From: Roseomonas sp. | GTDB lineage: Bacteria > Pseudomonadota > Alphaproteobacteria > Acetobacterales > Acetobacteraceae | Reading direction: 5' to 3' | Assembly (NCBI GenBank): GCA_020249925.1 | Contig: JADCER010000010.1 | Coordinates: 1 to 64,000, forward strand | DNA: 64,000 bases | The notes under the pieces: generated by a model | Told to the model about the DNA's origin: nothing | Databases searched by the model: none | Seen by the model: the letters and a program-made list of their open reading frames with translations, nothing else | Program-made: the position numbers and the translations under genes | Shown here: positions 28,099 through 35,992 of the stretch, one piece after another | Layout: each line of letters starts with the position of its first letter | How positions within the stretch are numbered: position 1 is the first letter of the stretch

Positions 28099-28968
28099 AT
28101 GCGCCGTATCGCGCCGTTGGGACGACGCCATGTTTTTGGCCGCATGCTGCTTGCCGCGGCGGGTGCACTCGCGGCGCCACCGCTTATGGCCAATCGCGCC
28201 GTCACCCTTGGCCTGACGCCAGTCTTTCTTGATTCGGACATCGTCCTGGTGCGGCAAATTGAAGCCCATATCTCCTCCCGCCTCGGCAGGCCCGTGCAAG
28301 TGGTCAAACGCCGGACCTATCGTGAGGTCACCTCGCTGCTGGTGGCAGGCCAACTCGATGCCGCCTGGATTTGCGGCTATCCCTTCGTGCAACATCGCGA
28401 AGCGCTGGATATCCTGGCGGTGCCACTGTATCGCGGGGCGCCACTCTACCAAGCTTACGTTATTGCTCGGCAGGATCGCGGTGCCTCAGACTTGGCCGAT
28501 TTGCGCGGTGATATTCACGCCTTTTCTGACCCGGACAGTAATTCGGGCTTCCTGGTCACGGGCGCCATGCTGGCCGATATTGGCACGGCGCCCAGTGCCT
28601 TTTTCGCACGCAGCTTCTTCACCTATGGCCATCGCAATGTGATCCGCGCGGTCGCCGCAGGGCTTGCGCAATCCGGTTCGGTGGATGGCTATGTCTGGGA
28701 TGTGATGTCTGAAATTGAGCCCGCGCTGGTTGGCGCAACGCGTATCGTGCAGGCTTCCGCGCCCATGGGCTTCCCGCCCTTTGCATCATCGCGCCAGGGT
28801 GATCCTGGGCTGGCCCGCGCCATCCGTGATGCGTTGCTCACCATGCCCGAAACGCCCGATGGACGTGCCATCCTTGCCACCTTGCGTCTCGATGGCTTTG
28901 TGATCGGATCGTCCGATTTGTTCGACAGCATCGCAATACTCAGCCGACGCGCACGGGCGGCTGGGTGA
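28099..28968 (+). CDS. PhnD-like periplasmic binding protein (sensor partner)
   Basis: The 289-residue exported protein has a basic start and hydrophobic signal ending APPLMANRA. The mature part follows the phosphate/phosphite/phosphonate-type binding-protein pattern: LGLTPVF, RTYREVTSLLVAGQLDAAWICGYPF (here one motif in two parts), DPDSNSGFLV and the YVWDVM segment. No ABC permease or ATPase is nearby. The stop overlaps the following histidine kinase start by one base (TGATG), so it more likely presents a ligand to the kinase than feeds a transporter. The ligand is unknown; an oxyanion such as sulfite or sulfonate would fit the downstream genes. Confidence 0.88.
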   Translation: MRRIAPLGRRHVFGRMLLAAAGALAAPPLMANRAVTLGLTPVFLDSDIVLVRQIEAHISSRLGRPVQVVKRRTYREVTSLLVAGQLDAAWICGYPFVQHREALDILAVPLYRGAPLYQAYVIARQDRGASDLADLRGDIHAFSDPDSNSGFLVTGAMLADIGTAPSAFFARSFFTYGHRNVIRAVAAGLAQSGSVDGYVWDVMSEIEPALVGATRIVQASAPMGFPPFASSRQGDPGLARAIRDALLTMPETPDGRAILATLRLDGFVIGSSDLFDSIAILSRRARAAG

Positions 28969-30398
28969 TGCGTGCGCTTACGCCGCGCCGCTGGCCACTG
29001 GCGTTGCGCGTACCGCTATTGATCACGCTGCTCATGATGGGCGTGGCCGCCGCCATATCCAAACTTGTCCTGCTTCGGCTTGAAGCAACCCAGGCCGTAC
29101 ATTTTGAGGAACTGAGCGGCGCCTATCTCGATGGGCTTTCAACGGCGCTGCTGCCGGCGATGATTCGCCGCGACCCATGGGAAGCCTTCGATGCCCTGGA
29201 CAGGTCGCGCACGCGTTATCGCGGCGTCGGGGCGCTCCGTGTACTTGTTATGCTGCCGGATGACATGGTGTTGGCAGCCTCCGATCCCATTCGTCATCCG
29301 CTTGGTGCCGCATCGCCGGCAGAAGCGGCCGCGGCACCGCTGCAGCTGCAGGTTGGTGCCACGACAAGTTGGATCCATCGCGCGGTGAGCGAAGGGGGCG
29401 TGCCGGTCGGGCGCATCGCGGCGGAAGTGGATGTGACCGCGCTTGCCAGTGAAAGGCGGGCAACATTGCTCACACTCGTCGGCGTGAATGCTGCGCTCAC
29501 GCTGTTTTTCGCGATCCTTGGCTGGCTTTTGGTCAGGCGCATGCTGCGCCCGGTGCTGAGATTGTCTGAACGCCTTGGCCGCGCCGCAGATGGCAGGCTG
29601 GACCCGATCCCTGAGGTGGAATTACCACCCGCAGATACCGAAGCCGGCCGCGCCTTTCGCCGCTACAATGCCGCTGCCATTGCTATTGCAGAACGCGAAG
29701 CCCTGCTCACCCGGCTCGCGGAGGAGGAGCGCCGCGCATTGGTGGGTCGGTACGCCTCGGCCATGGCGCATGAGGTGAATAACCCGCTGGGCGGTCTGTT
29801 CAATGCGGTGCGCATGATCCAACGCCATGGTGATGATCCGGAACGACGCATGCGCGCGGCTTCCTTGTTGGAACGCGGCCTGACGGGCATCCATAACATC
29901 GTTCGTGCCTCGCTTATTCTTTGGCGTGGAGAGGCGGATGCGCGACTGGTGTCGGCGGCTGACATTGATGATCTTCGCCTGCTGATCGAAAGCGAGGCAC
30001 GGCGCCGTGATCTGGTGCTTGATTGGCAGCAGGCGATTGAAGGCAGCTTTCCGGCGCCAGCCCAGGCAGTACGCCAGATTGCGCTGAACCTGCTGCTCAA
30101 TGCTTGCGCCGCCTCACCGCCTGGTGGCCGCATTACCGTGCGCGCTGACGCTGCCGATGGGCTGCTGACCTTGGTTGTGGGCGATGAAGGGCCCGGCCTG
30201 CCCGCGGAAGCGCGCAGACTGTTGCTGGATGGGCGTACCGAACAAGTGCCTCAGGCGGGCGGCCTTGGCCTTCGGACGGTGGTGCGCCTGATGCGCGAAC
30301 TCCATGCCGAATTGCAGCTTGCCGATCCGCCCGGTACCCATATCACCATCCGGATTCCAGATGCCAAACGCCGCACGCACCTCCTCGCCGCTGCCTGA
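28968..30398 (+). CDS. Membrane sensor histidine kinase
   Basis: This 476-residue kinase has a first membrane segment (LLITLLMMGVAAAI, about residues 15-35), a periplasmic domain of about 130 residues, and a second membrane segment plus HAMP (NAALTLFFAILGWLLVRRM). The H-box AMAHEVNNPLGG has its His near residue 268; the C-terminal ATPase domain has NLLLNACAASPPGG (N box) and VGDEGPGLP (G1). It is coupled to the upstream binding protein and overlaps the downstream regulator by 38 bases. These form a three-component sensing unit. Confidence 0.93.
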   Translation: MRALTPRRWPLALRVPLLITLLMMGVAAAISKLVLLRLEATQAVHFEELSGAYLDGLSTALLPAMIRRDPWEAFDALDRSRTRYRGVGALRVLVMLPDDMVLAASDPIRHPLGAASPAEAAAAPLQLQVGATTSWIHRAVSEGGVPVGRIAAEVDVTALASERRATLLTLVGVNAALTLFFAILGWLLVRRMLRPVLRLSERLGRAADGRLDPIPEVELPPADTEAGRAFRRYNAAAIAIAEREALLTRLAEEERRALVGRYASAMAHEVNNPLGGLFNAVRMIQRHGDDPERRMRAASLLERGLTGIHNIVRASLILWRGEADARLVSAADIDDLRLLIESEARRRDLVLDWQQAIEGSFPAPAQAVRQIALNLLLNACAASPPGGRITVRADAADGLLTLVVGDEGPGLPAEARRLLLDGRTEQVPQAGGLGLRTVVRLMRELHAELQLADPPGTHITIRIPDAKRRTHLLAAA

Positions 30399-31716
30399 TC
30401 CGGCGCCCCATGTGGCACTGATCGAAGATGATCCTGTCATGGGTCAATCGGTGGCGGATTGGCTGGCGGTGGAAGGCTATCGCGCCAGCTGGTTCCGCTC
30501 GGGCAGCGATGCCGTCAACGCTTTGTCGCGTTCGGCGCCCGATGCGGTGATTTGCGACATACGCCTGCCCGACATGAATGGGGAGGAAGTGTATCGCGCG
30601 CTTGCGCTATCTTGTGGATTGGCGCCCATTATCTTCATTACCGGCCATGGCGATATCGCCCAGGCTGTGCGGCTGATGCAGGCTGGCGCGGCTGATTACC
30701 TCACCAAGCCATTCGATATTGAGGCCTTGCTGCGGCGGCTTGAGGCGCTATTGGCGCCCCGCTGGCAGCGTGGCCAAGGCTACATTCTGGGCGAGGCGCC
30801 TGCCATCCTGGCCGTGGAGCGCGCGCTCCGCCGCGTGGCGCCGATTGTCTCGACCATTTTGCTGACAGGGCCAAGCGGGTCAGGCAAGGAAGTTGCAGCG
30901 CGGCTTTTGCATGCTGAAGGACCGCGCGCGCGGCTACCCTTCGTAGCCACCAATTGCGCTGCCCTGCCCATGGATTTGCTGGAAAGTGAAATATTCGGCC
31001 ATGAACGCGGCGCTTTCACAGGTGCCACAGCGCGGCATGAGGGTTTGGCCGAGCAGGCCGGCGCCGGCACCTTGTTCCTGGATGAGGTCGCAGAACTCCC
31101 CATGCCGCTGCAGGCAAAGCTGCTGCGCCTGGTGCAGGAGCGCGTTTTTCGGCGTTTGGGCGGCGAACGTGATTTGCCGTTCCGGGCGCGGATCGTTGCG
31201 GCGACCAATGCCGATCTTGAGACGCGCATCGCCGAGGGGCGCTTTCGCGAGGATCTGTTTTTCCGCCTTGCCGTGATCCGCATCACCATGCCGGCGCTGC
31301 GCGAGCGGCGCGAAGATATTCTACCCCTTGCGCGTCGGTTTCTTGGCGAATTTGCGGCGGGCTTTGTGCGGCCCTTGCGCGGCTTCACGACCCTGGCGGA
31401 GGATGCACTGATCAATCACGACTTCCCTGGCAATCTGCGCGAACTTCGCAACCGGATTGAACGCGCAGCCGCATTGACCGATGGGGAATTGATCACGGCG
31501 GGCGATCTTTTTCCTGAGCGTGCCTTGCGCATAGGGTCTGATACGCCGGTACCGCGACTGGCAGATGTGCGTGATGCCGCTGAGCGCCGTGCCATCACGG
31601 CGGCCCTTGCGGCAAGCCAAGGCGATGTCACCCGGGCGGCGGAATGGCTTCAGGTGTCGCGCTCAACCCTGTTTGAAAAGCTGCGTCGGCTTGGCCTGCG
31701 CGGCGATAGCGTTTGA
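30361..31716 (+). CDS. Sigma-54-dependent NtrC-family response regulator
   Basis: The 451-residue protein has a receiver domain with phospho-acceptor Asp near residue 66 (VICDIRLPDMNG). The AAA+ sigma-54 interaction domain follows, with Walker A GPSGSGKE, the loop GAFTGA near 217-222 that contacts sigma-54, and GTLFLDEV. A C-terminal Fis-type helix-turn-helix (GDVTRAAEWLQVSRSTLFEKL) ends it. The start overlaps the kinase gene. The -24/-12 promoter just downstream suggests its target is the sulfite dehydrogenase operon. Confidence 0.95.
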   Translation: MPNAARTSSPLPDPAPHVALIEDDPVMGQSVADWLAVEGYRASWFRSGSDAVNALSRSAPDAVICDIRLPDMNGEEVYRALALSCGLAPIIFITGHGDIAQAVRLMQAGAADYLTKPFDIEALLRRLEALLAPRWQRGQGYILGEAPAILAVERALRRVAPIVSTILLTGPSGSGKEVAARLLHAEGPRARLPFVATNCAALPMDLLESEIFGHERGAFTGATARHEGLAEQAGAGTLFLDEVAELPMPLQAKLLRLVQERVFRRLGGERDLPFRARIVAATNADLETRIAEGRFREDLFFRLAVIRITMPALRERREDILPLARRFLGEFAAGFVRPLRGFTTLAEDALINHDFPGNLRELRNRIERAAALTDGELITAGDLFPERALRIGSDTPVPRLADVRDAAERRAITAALAASQGDVTRAAEWLQVSRSTLFEKLRRLGLRGDSV

Positions 31717-31720
31717 TCCG

Positions 31721-31736
31721 GTCCGAAAAATCGGAC
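31721..31736. promoter_or_regulatory. Inverted repeat, possible regulator binding site
   Basis: GTCCGA-AAAA-TCGGAC is a perfect inverted repeat starting 4 bases after the regulator gene stop and about 95 bases before the sigma-54 promoter. Position and symmetry suit an upstream activator site. It could instead be a short transcription-end hairpin. Related half-sites (TCCGA, TCCGGA) follow at 31752-31766. Confidence 0.45.
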
Positions 31737-31828
31737 TGTAGCAGGGATAGAATCCGAACCTCCGGACAAGTAAAATTAGACCGTCCTTTGGGATCAAGGA
31801 CTTGGAGCACTGCGCCCTGCGTGCAGCA

Positions 31829-31843
31829 TGGCACCAACATTGC
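31829..31843 (+). promoter_or_regulatory. Sigma-54 (-24/-12) promoter
   Basis: TGGCAC (31829-31834), five bases, then TTGC (31840-31843) matches the sigma-54 consensus TGGCAC-N5-TTGC exactly. The expected transcript start is near 31855, about 40 bases before the ATG of the sulfite dehydrogenase gene. A perfect AGCCGGA-GG-TCCGGCT hairpin at 31861-31876 would lie in the leader. Confidence 0.8.
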
Positions 31844-31896
31844 TGAGCATCTCCCAGCGAAGCCGGAGGTCCGGCTGCGAGAGGGAGGATAACACA

Positions 31897-33282
31897 ATGT
31901 CTGATGTCAAGCGCGAAGCCAGGCAGCGCGCCGAGGCGGATGCTATCGCGACCGAAGTGCTGCGCCACGGAACCAATACGCAGCGGCGGTCACTTTTCGT
32001 CTCGGCTGCTGCCTTCGGTGCGGCCGCCATGACCCTGCCAAGCACCACACCGGCGTCGGCCCAGACCGCGCCCGCAGCACCTGCCGCCCCCGCCGCGCCT
32101 GCGCGCCGGGCCATCCTTAAGGATGACAGCCGCGTGCTGAATATCGGCGCCACGGTGCGGTCCGGAAATTTCTGGAACTTCAAGACTTTCATGACGCCGA
32201 TTGAGGAATTCTATGTCCGCAATCACTACCCGACGCCGACTGTGGAAGCCCGTCCGGTCTTATTGCGTGAGAACTGGAAACTCCGCATCCACGGCGCTTC
32301 CGTGGAGCGCCCGGTGGAGCTCAGCTACAATGACCTGATCGGCATGCGCAGCCGTTCCATCATCGCGACCATGGAATGCCACGGAAATGGCCGTACCTTA
32401 TTCTGGGAACAGGATGGGCTGACGGGCCAGCAGGTTGCAGGTGGCAATTGGGTGCTGGGCGCGATTGGTCAGGCCGAATGGCAGTATGTGCCCATGAGCG
32501 AAATCTTTGCGCGCGTTGGCATAAAGCCGGGCGCACGCACCGTGCTTTTCTGGTCCGGTGTGGATGGCAATGATATGGGCCGGCCGATGCCCTATAGCGA
32601 TGTGGTCGCGCTACAGCATGATATGGGCGTGTGCTTTGCGATGAATGGCAACCCCTTGGTGCCGGATCATGGCGCGCCGGTCCGCATGGTGGTCCCCGGT
32701 TGGGGCGGCACGGCTTCCATCAAATGGCTGACTGAAATCCGCGTCTCCGACAAGCGCATCTGGTCCCGGCTGAATACGCGCGGCGAGGTATTCATCGGCC
32801 CGAGCTATCAGCGCCCAGAATTCAGCGCGACCGAGGATGAATTCATTGGCGTCGGCCCTGATGATATTCAGGGCCCGATGGTCACCTGGATGCCGCCGAA
32901 ATCCTTCCTGACCATTCCATTGGTTCTGGAAAAATCCCCCTCCGTGCCGGCGAATTACCCATTGCAGCGCGGGCAACTACCGCGGCTCTCAGCCGGGCGT
33001 CAGGAATTGACCGGCTATGCCTGGGCGCCACAACACGGGGTGCGGCAGGTGGAAGTCAGGATCAATGGCGGCGCCTGGCAGCGTGCGGAGATCCGGCAGC
33101 CGAATCTTGGCAAGTACACTTGGGTCCGCTTCTCCACGCCGTGGGATGCGCCAGCAGGGCGGCATGTGATCGAAACCCGCACCACGGATAATGCCGGCAC
33201 CACGCAACCGGAGAGCGTTCCGATGAACTCACTCGGCATGGCGAATTGGGCCATTCCAAAATTCCGTGTCGAAGTGGCCTGA
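31897..33282 (+). CDS. Sulfite oxidase-family molybdopterin enzyme (SorA/SoxC-like)
   Basis: This 461-residue periplasmic molybdenum enzyme probably oxidises sulfite (or a sulfane-sulfur intermediate) and passes electrons to the cytochrome c encoded next. A twin-arginine-type signal (RRSLFVSAAAFGAAAM) precedes the mature part. The Mo-coordinating cysteine is in ATMECHGNGR, near residue 161. The C-terminal dimerisation domain contains GYAWAPQHGVRQVEVRINGG. GAGGGAGGAT lies before the ATG at 31897. SorA and SoxC cannot be separated confidently by eye; the absence of other sox genes favours a SorAB-type pair. Confidence 0.9.
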   Translation: MSDVKREARQRAEADAIATEVLRHGTNTQRRSLFVSAAAFGAAAMTLPSTTPASAQTAPAAPAAPAAPARRAILKDDSRVLNIGATVRSGNFWNFKTFMTPIEEFYVRNHYPTPTVEARPVLLRENWKLRIHGASVERPVELSYNDLIGMRSRSIIATMECHGNGRTLFWEQDGLTGQQVAGGNWVLGAIGQAEWQYVPMSEIFARVGIKPGARTVLFWSGVDGNDMGRPMPYSDVVALQHDMGVCFAMNGNPLVPDHGAPVRMVVPGWGGTASIKWLTEIRVSDKRIWSRLNTRGEVFIGPSYQRPEFSATEDEFIGVGPDDIQGPMVTWMPPKSFLTIPLVLEKSPSVPANYPLQRGQLPRLSAGRQELTGYAWAPQHGVRQVEVRINGGAWQRAEIRQPNLGKYTWVRFSTPWDAPAGRHVIETRTTDNAGTTQPESVPMNSLGMANWAIPKFRVEVA

Positions 33283-33361
33283 AGGCCTGGCTGCGGGCGG
33301 TGTTCTGTGCATCGCCCGCAGTACCCTTGTCAGAGGTTCTTGAACATAGAGAAGCAAAGCC

Positions 33362-33748
33362 ATGCGTTTCTTGATAGTGCCGCTGCCGGCCTTGGCTGGA
33401 CTTGCGCTGCTTGTCTCCGCTGCCACCGGGCAGCCTGCGTCCTCGCTTCAAATTTCTGAGGGGCAGCGCCTGTATGCCGAAAACTGCGCAGCATGCCATG
33501 GCGATGATGGCCGGCGCGGTGCCGGCTTCCAAACCCCTATCTGGGGCGAGCGGACACAAATCCAGAAATTCGGTACCGCGCTTGGCCTGTTTGAATACAA
33601 TCAGATGATGATGCCCTTTGACGATCCAACGCGTCTCACGGATGAGCAGAAATGGGCAATTGTCGCCTACATGCTTGCCAATCATGGCGCGATTGCGCGG
33701 GATGCAACGCTTGAGGCGGGGAAAGCGGCGACCATTGGTATCCAATGA
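33362..33748 (+). CDS. Class I c-type cytochrome, SorB-like electron acceptor
   Basis: This 128-residue exported monohaem cytochrome has a signal peptide (FLIVPLPALAGLALLVSAATG). The haem site CAACH lies at about 42-46, and methionines in NQMMMPFDDP could provide the distal ligand. Length matches the SorB subunit of sulfite:cytochrome c oxidoreductases and is far shorter than SoxD. It follows the molybdenum subunit by 79 bases and should be co-transcribed from the sigma-54 promoter. Confidence 0.88.
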   Translation: MRFLIVPLPALAGLALLVSAATGQPASSLQISEGQRLYAENCAACHGDDGRRGAGFQTPIWGERTQIQKFGTALGLFEYNQMMMPFDDPTRLTDEQKWAIVAYMLANHGAIARDATLEAGKAATIGIQ

Positions 33749-34049
33749 GTGGGCGTGGCAATGCGCTCACCTCCTAACTAAACAATGACGCTAGCCTTCG
33801 CTGAAGCTATTCTGGTCTCCGCCTGTGCATTGACGGTAGTGGAAATGACGGCGCTTCTGACAAAGCTTGATGGAAGACAATGCACCGCTAAGAATGGCGG
33901 TTGCTGCAACCCTAGTGGTGCGATTCATGCTGACCTATCCCTTGCCAAAAAGCCCCTGCGCACCACTAGCCGTATATTTGGTGGACCGATTCACGCTGCT
34001 GTCGGGAACCGACAGCAGCGATCGGACCACTAGCTAACTGCGTCAACCG
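33749..34049. other. Nested inverted repeats, mobile-element debris
   Basis: No gene is supported. CTAGTGGTGCG (33912-33922) and CGCACCACTAG (33959-33969) form a perfect 11-base inverted repeat 58 bases across. A second, larger palindrome follows at 33981-34030. Related words (GTGG..CGATTCA.GCTG) recur at 33915 and 33981. The arrangement looks like stacked terminal repeats of small insertion elements. Confidence 0.5.
33981..34030. repeat. 50-base imperfect palindrome with flanking 9-base direct repeats
   Basis: The core CGCTGCTGTCGG pairs perfectly with CCGACAGCAGCG around GAA. Outer arms GTGGACCGAT and ATCGGACCAC pair at 9 of 10. ACCACTAGC occurs at 33962-33970 and overlaps the right end at 34026-34034. 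The element abuts a methylase fragment, consistent with a miniature element or the fused ends of an insertion sequence. Confidence 0.6.
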
Positions 34050-34268
34050 CGACAGGATTACCATCAGCAATTCGAAGCGATGCTCTATGGCTGGAAGGCT
34101 GGCGCACAGCATTGCTGGTGCGGCGTGCGCCATCAAGGAAAAATCTGGTATTTTGACACACCGGCGAGGAACGATCTGCACCCGACGATGAAGCCGGTGG
34201 CGCTGGTCGAGCGCGCCATCCGCAACAGCAGCAAGCCGCGCGATACGGTGCTGAATAGTGAGGATTAA
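34038..34268 (+). pseudogene. DNA adenine methylase C-terminal fragment
   Basis: From just after the palindrome one frame reads DYHQQFEAMLYGWKAGAQH and NDLHPTMKPVALVERAIRNS. These are signature regions of phage-type DNA modification methylases (ParB/Dcm-linked N6-adenine type). It ends at 34268 in place of the usual DPFGGSGST motif, so both the N-terminal catalytic part and the SAM loop are missing. It cannot be an active enzyme and marks a decayed prophage or plasmid segment. Confidence 0.7.
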
Positions 34269-34307
34269 ACCCTTGCCGATGTTGCGGCCCTGCGCAAAGC
34301 TGCCTGA

Positions 34308-34631
34308 TTATTCCGAAGACTGCATCCAGGACGGGATGTCGCGCTGGCCATGCAACACGCGCCACACATCAAGTGCATTCAACTGTTCGATATAGAAAAT
34401 CATATAGGGAAAGCGCCGTAGCGGCCACGCCCGCAACCCTTCAAGGCCAAGCTCATAGGCATAGCGAGGGGAACCGATCGCGGGATTGCGGCCAATGCGG
34501 CGAAAAGCCTGCTCAGCCTCCTCGATGAAATCCAGGGCCAGCGCTTCGCCACCTTCCGCAAGGTAATGAAGGCTTGCCTGCTCGATATCCTGCTCAGCAA
34601 GAACGCGAAGGATAACCGGCCTGATCGTCAC
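34308..34631 (-). CDS. parE: ParE/RelE-superfamily toxin
   Basis: This 107-residue type II toxin follows the ParE pattern: AEQDIEQASLHYLAEGG, GSPRYAYELGLEGLRAWPL and RFPYMIFYIEQ. ParE toxins poison gyrase; this is inferred from family, not shown. It overlaps the upstream antitoxin by 4 bases (34628-34631), the normal antitoxin-first order. Such pairs stabilise mobile regions. Confidence 0.9.
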   Translation of the reverse strand: MTIRPVILRVLAEQDIEQASLHYLAEGGEALALDFIEEAEQAFRRIGRNPAIGSPRYAYELGLEGLRAWPLRRFPYMIFYIEQLNALDVWRVLHGQRDIPSWMQSSE

Positions 34632-34867
34632 GCTTTTTTGCGCTGCTTCAGCTTCTGACGCAGTCCGCCAAAATAGGCTGCGTCTGCCACAGCGCCTTGC
34701 TTTGATTTGGCCCCCTGCAGCAATAGCCCTTTGAGTTGCTGGCGGTCCTGATCCCGCCGGATCAACTCGCGGACATACTCGCTGCTCGTGCTGTAGCCAC
34801 CCGCGGTGACCTGATCGTCAACAAAGGCCTTGAGCGTTTCGGGGAGGGAAATGTTCATGGTGCTCAT
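34628..34867 (-). CDS. parD: ParD-family antitoxin
   Basis: This 79-residue ribbon-helix-helix antitoxin has the DNA-binding N-terminus (MNISLPETLKAFVDDQV) followed by the STSSEYVRELIRRDQDR helix and a basic tail (KQRKKA) that would embrace the toxin. The true start may be either of two closely spaced methionines. It should repress its own promoter upstream of 34867. Confidence 0.9.
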   Translation of the reverse strand: MSTMNISLPETLKAFVDDQVTAGGYSTSSEYVRELIRRDQDRQQLKGLLLQGAKSKQGAVADAAYFGGLRQKLKQRKKA

Positions 34868-34950
34868 GGAGCAACTATGGCTGGTATGGCAAATTTTGGC
34901 AAGTTTTTATTGGCGACCTCGGCACCCGTTTGATTATAACCAATCAGCCC

Positions 34951-35040
34951 GAATCATAGCAATGAACTAACGCGCATTCTTGCTTGGCTCGCCCCCCGCT
35001 ACAGCGCGAATGGTCCCTCAGGCGCAGGGAATTGCCCCGG
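34951..35040 (+). repeat. Leader repeat, copy 1
   Basis: Conserved blocks at fixed spacing: CATAGCAATGAA (34955), CTTGGCTC (34983), ACAGCGCGAA (35001) and CGCAGGGAATT (35023). The start codon of the DUF6900-like gene lies 61 bases after the third block. Copies 2 and 3 precede the next two genes. Confidence 0.7.
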
Positions 35041-35061
35041 CGCCACAGCAAGGAGACCAAG

Positions 35062-35340
35062 ATGAACGATACCCCTTCAACCGAGCAGCTTTTCCTGGAA
35101 ATCGCCAAGCGGCACATGCCCTCGGTTGAAACGCTGGAAACCAGAAACCGCGACGCGCTCGACTTTCACGATGTCGCCGTCTAGTCGATCCGCAACTCCA
35201 TCGAGGAAGCCTACGCCGCCGGTCAAGCGGCCGCGAAGCGCAGCAAAAGCGCAGCCGATAAGGCAAAGCGAGGGCCGAATGGTGCTGCCATTTGGCCCTC
35301 ACATCATGATCAAACCCTGCTGAACATAGCAATGAAATAA
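35062..35340 (+). pseudogene. DUF6900-like small protein, interrupted by an amber codon
   Basis: The ATG at 35062 (AAGGAGACC upstream) opens 40 codons, LEIAKRHMPSVETLETRN then DALDFHDVAV. TAG follows at 35182-35184. The frame then continues in family style with SIRNSIEEAYAAGQAAAKRSK to a stop at 35340. In proteins I recall, the stop position is a tryptophan (TGG), so one G-to-A change explains the break. It is either a pseudogene or makes a 40-residue truncated product. Confidence 0.65.
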
Positions 35341-35410
35341 CGCTCTATTTCGCTTGGCTCAGCCCCCATCACAGCGCGAATGCTCTGTCACGCGCAGGGA
35401 ATTTCCCCTG
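35321..35410 (+). repeat. Leader repeat, copy 2
   Basis: Same blocks with identical spacing as copy 1: CATAGCAATGAA (35325), CTTGGCTC (35353), ACAGCGCGAA (35371) and CGCAGGGAATT (35393). It overlaps the last codons of the interrupted gene and precedes the DUF3489 gene start by 60 bases from the third block. Confidence 0.7.
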
Positions 35411-35430
35411 CCGCTGACGAAGACAAACAG

Positions 35431-35865
35431 ATGAGCAAGATCCTTCCTACCGAAAACCAAGACTGGGGTTTTTGGGGCACCATGCGCGAACACGCAGCAG
35501 AAGCCTGGCCGATCGCCTTCACCGCGATCCACAACGCGACCAGCACGGATCCCGTCGCACACGCGATGGACATGCTGCGCAGCGCGCTGACACGGCGCGG
35601 CACACGCGCCACAGGCGCGCCACGCAAGCCGCGCGAGGGCACGAAGCAGGAAGTGGTGCTGGCCATGCTCCGCCGCCCTGAGGGCGCGACAGTGGCGCAA
35701 ATCGCAGAGGCCACCGGCTGGGCGCAGCATACGGTGCGCGGGTTTTTCGCCGGGCTGAAGAAGCGCCAGGGCATTACGGTGGAGATTGCTGAGCGTATCC
35801 GCCAAGTCGGCCCGAACAAGCAGGGCGCCAAGGGGTCCTACACCGTCTACCGCGTCGCTGAATGA
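35431..35865 (+). CDS. DUF3489 domain protein
   Basis: This 144-residue protein has a C-terminal winged-helix-like DUF3489 region: KQEVVLAMLRRPEGATVAQI then EATGWAQHTVRGFFAG. A basic linker (about residues 50-75) precedes it. The family commonly accompanies site-specific recombinases in alphaproteobacterial mobile elements, but no recombinase is present here. The ATG at 35431 is preferred over upstream in-frame codons that fall inside the leader repeat. DNA binding is likely; its role is unknown. Confidence 0.8.
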   Translation: MSKILPTENQDWGFWGTMREHAAEAWPIAFTAIHNATSTDPVAHAMDMLRSALTRRGTRATGAPRKPREGTKQEVVLAMLRRPEGATVAQIAEATGWAQHTVRGFFAGLKKRQGITVEIAERIRQVGPNKQGAKGSYTVYRVAE

Positions 35866-35892
35866 AGCTGCGCAGCCACAGTTTGGATTATC

Positions 35893-35985
35893 AGCGCATA
35901 GCCCAGGGATGATCGCGATCCCTGGCGCTTTATTCCCTTGGCTCGCGCGAAACACAGCGCGAAGCGTCCGTCACGCAAGACGGAA
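35893..35985 (+). repeat. Leader repeat, copy 3 (diverged)
   Basis: CTTGGCTC (35937-35944) and ACAGCGCGAA (35954-35963) recur with nearly the same spacing (17 instead of 18), followed by GTCACGCA as in copy 2. The upstream CATAGC block is present but shifted. The next start codon is at 35993. Confidence 0.55.
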
Positions 35986-35992
35986 AGTGACG

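Noticed and set aside
34951-35985. CRISPR array
   Set aside because: The three leader copies are too long, too few and separated by genes; no cas genes occur in the window.
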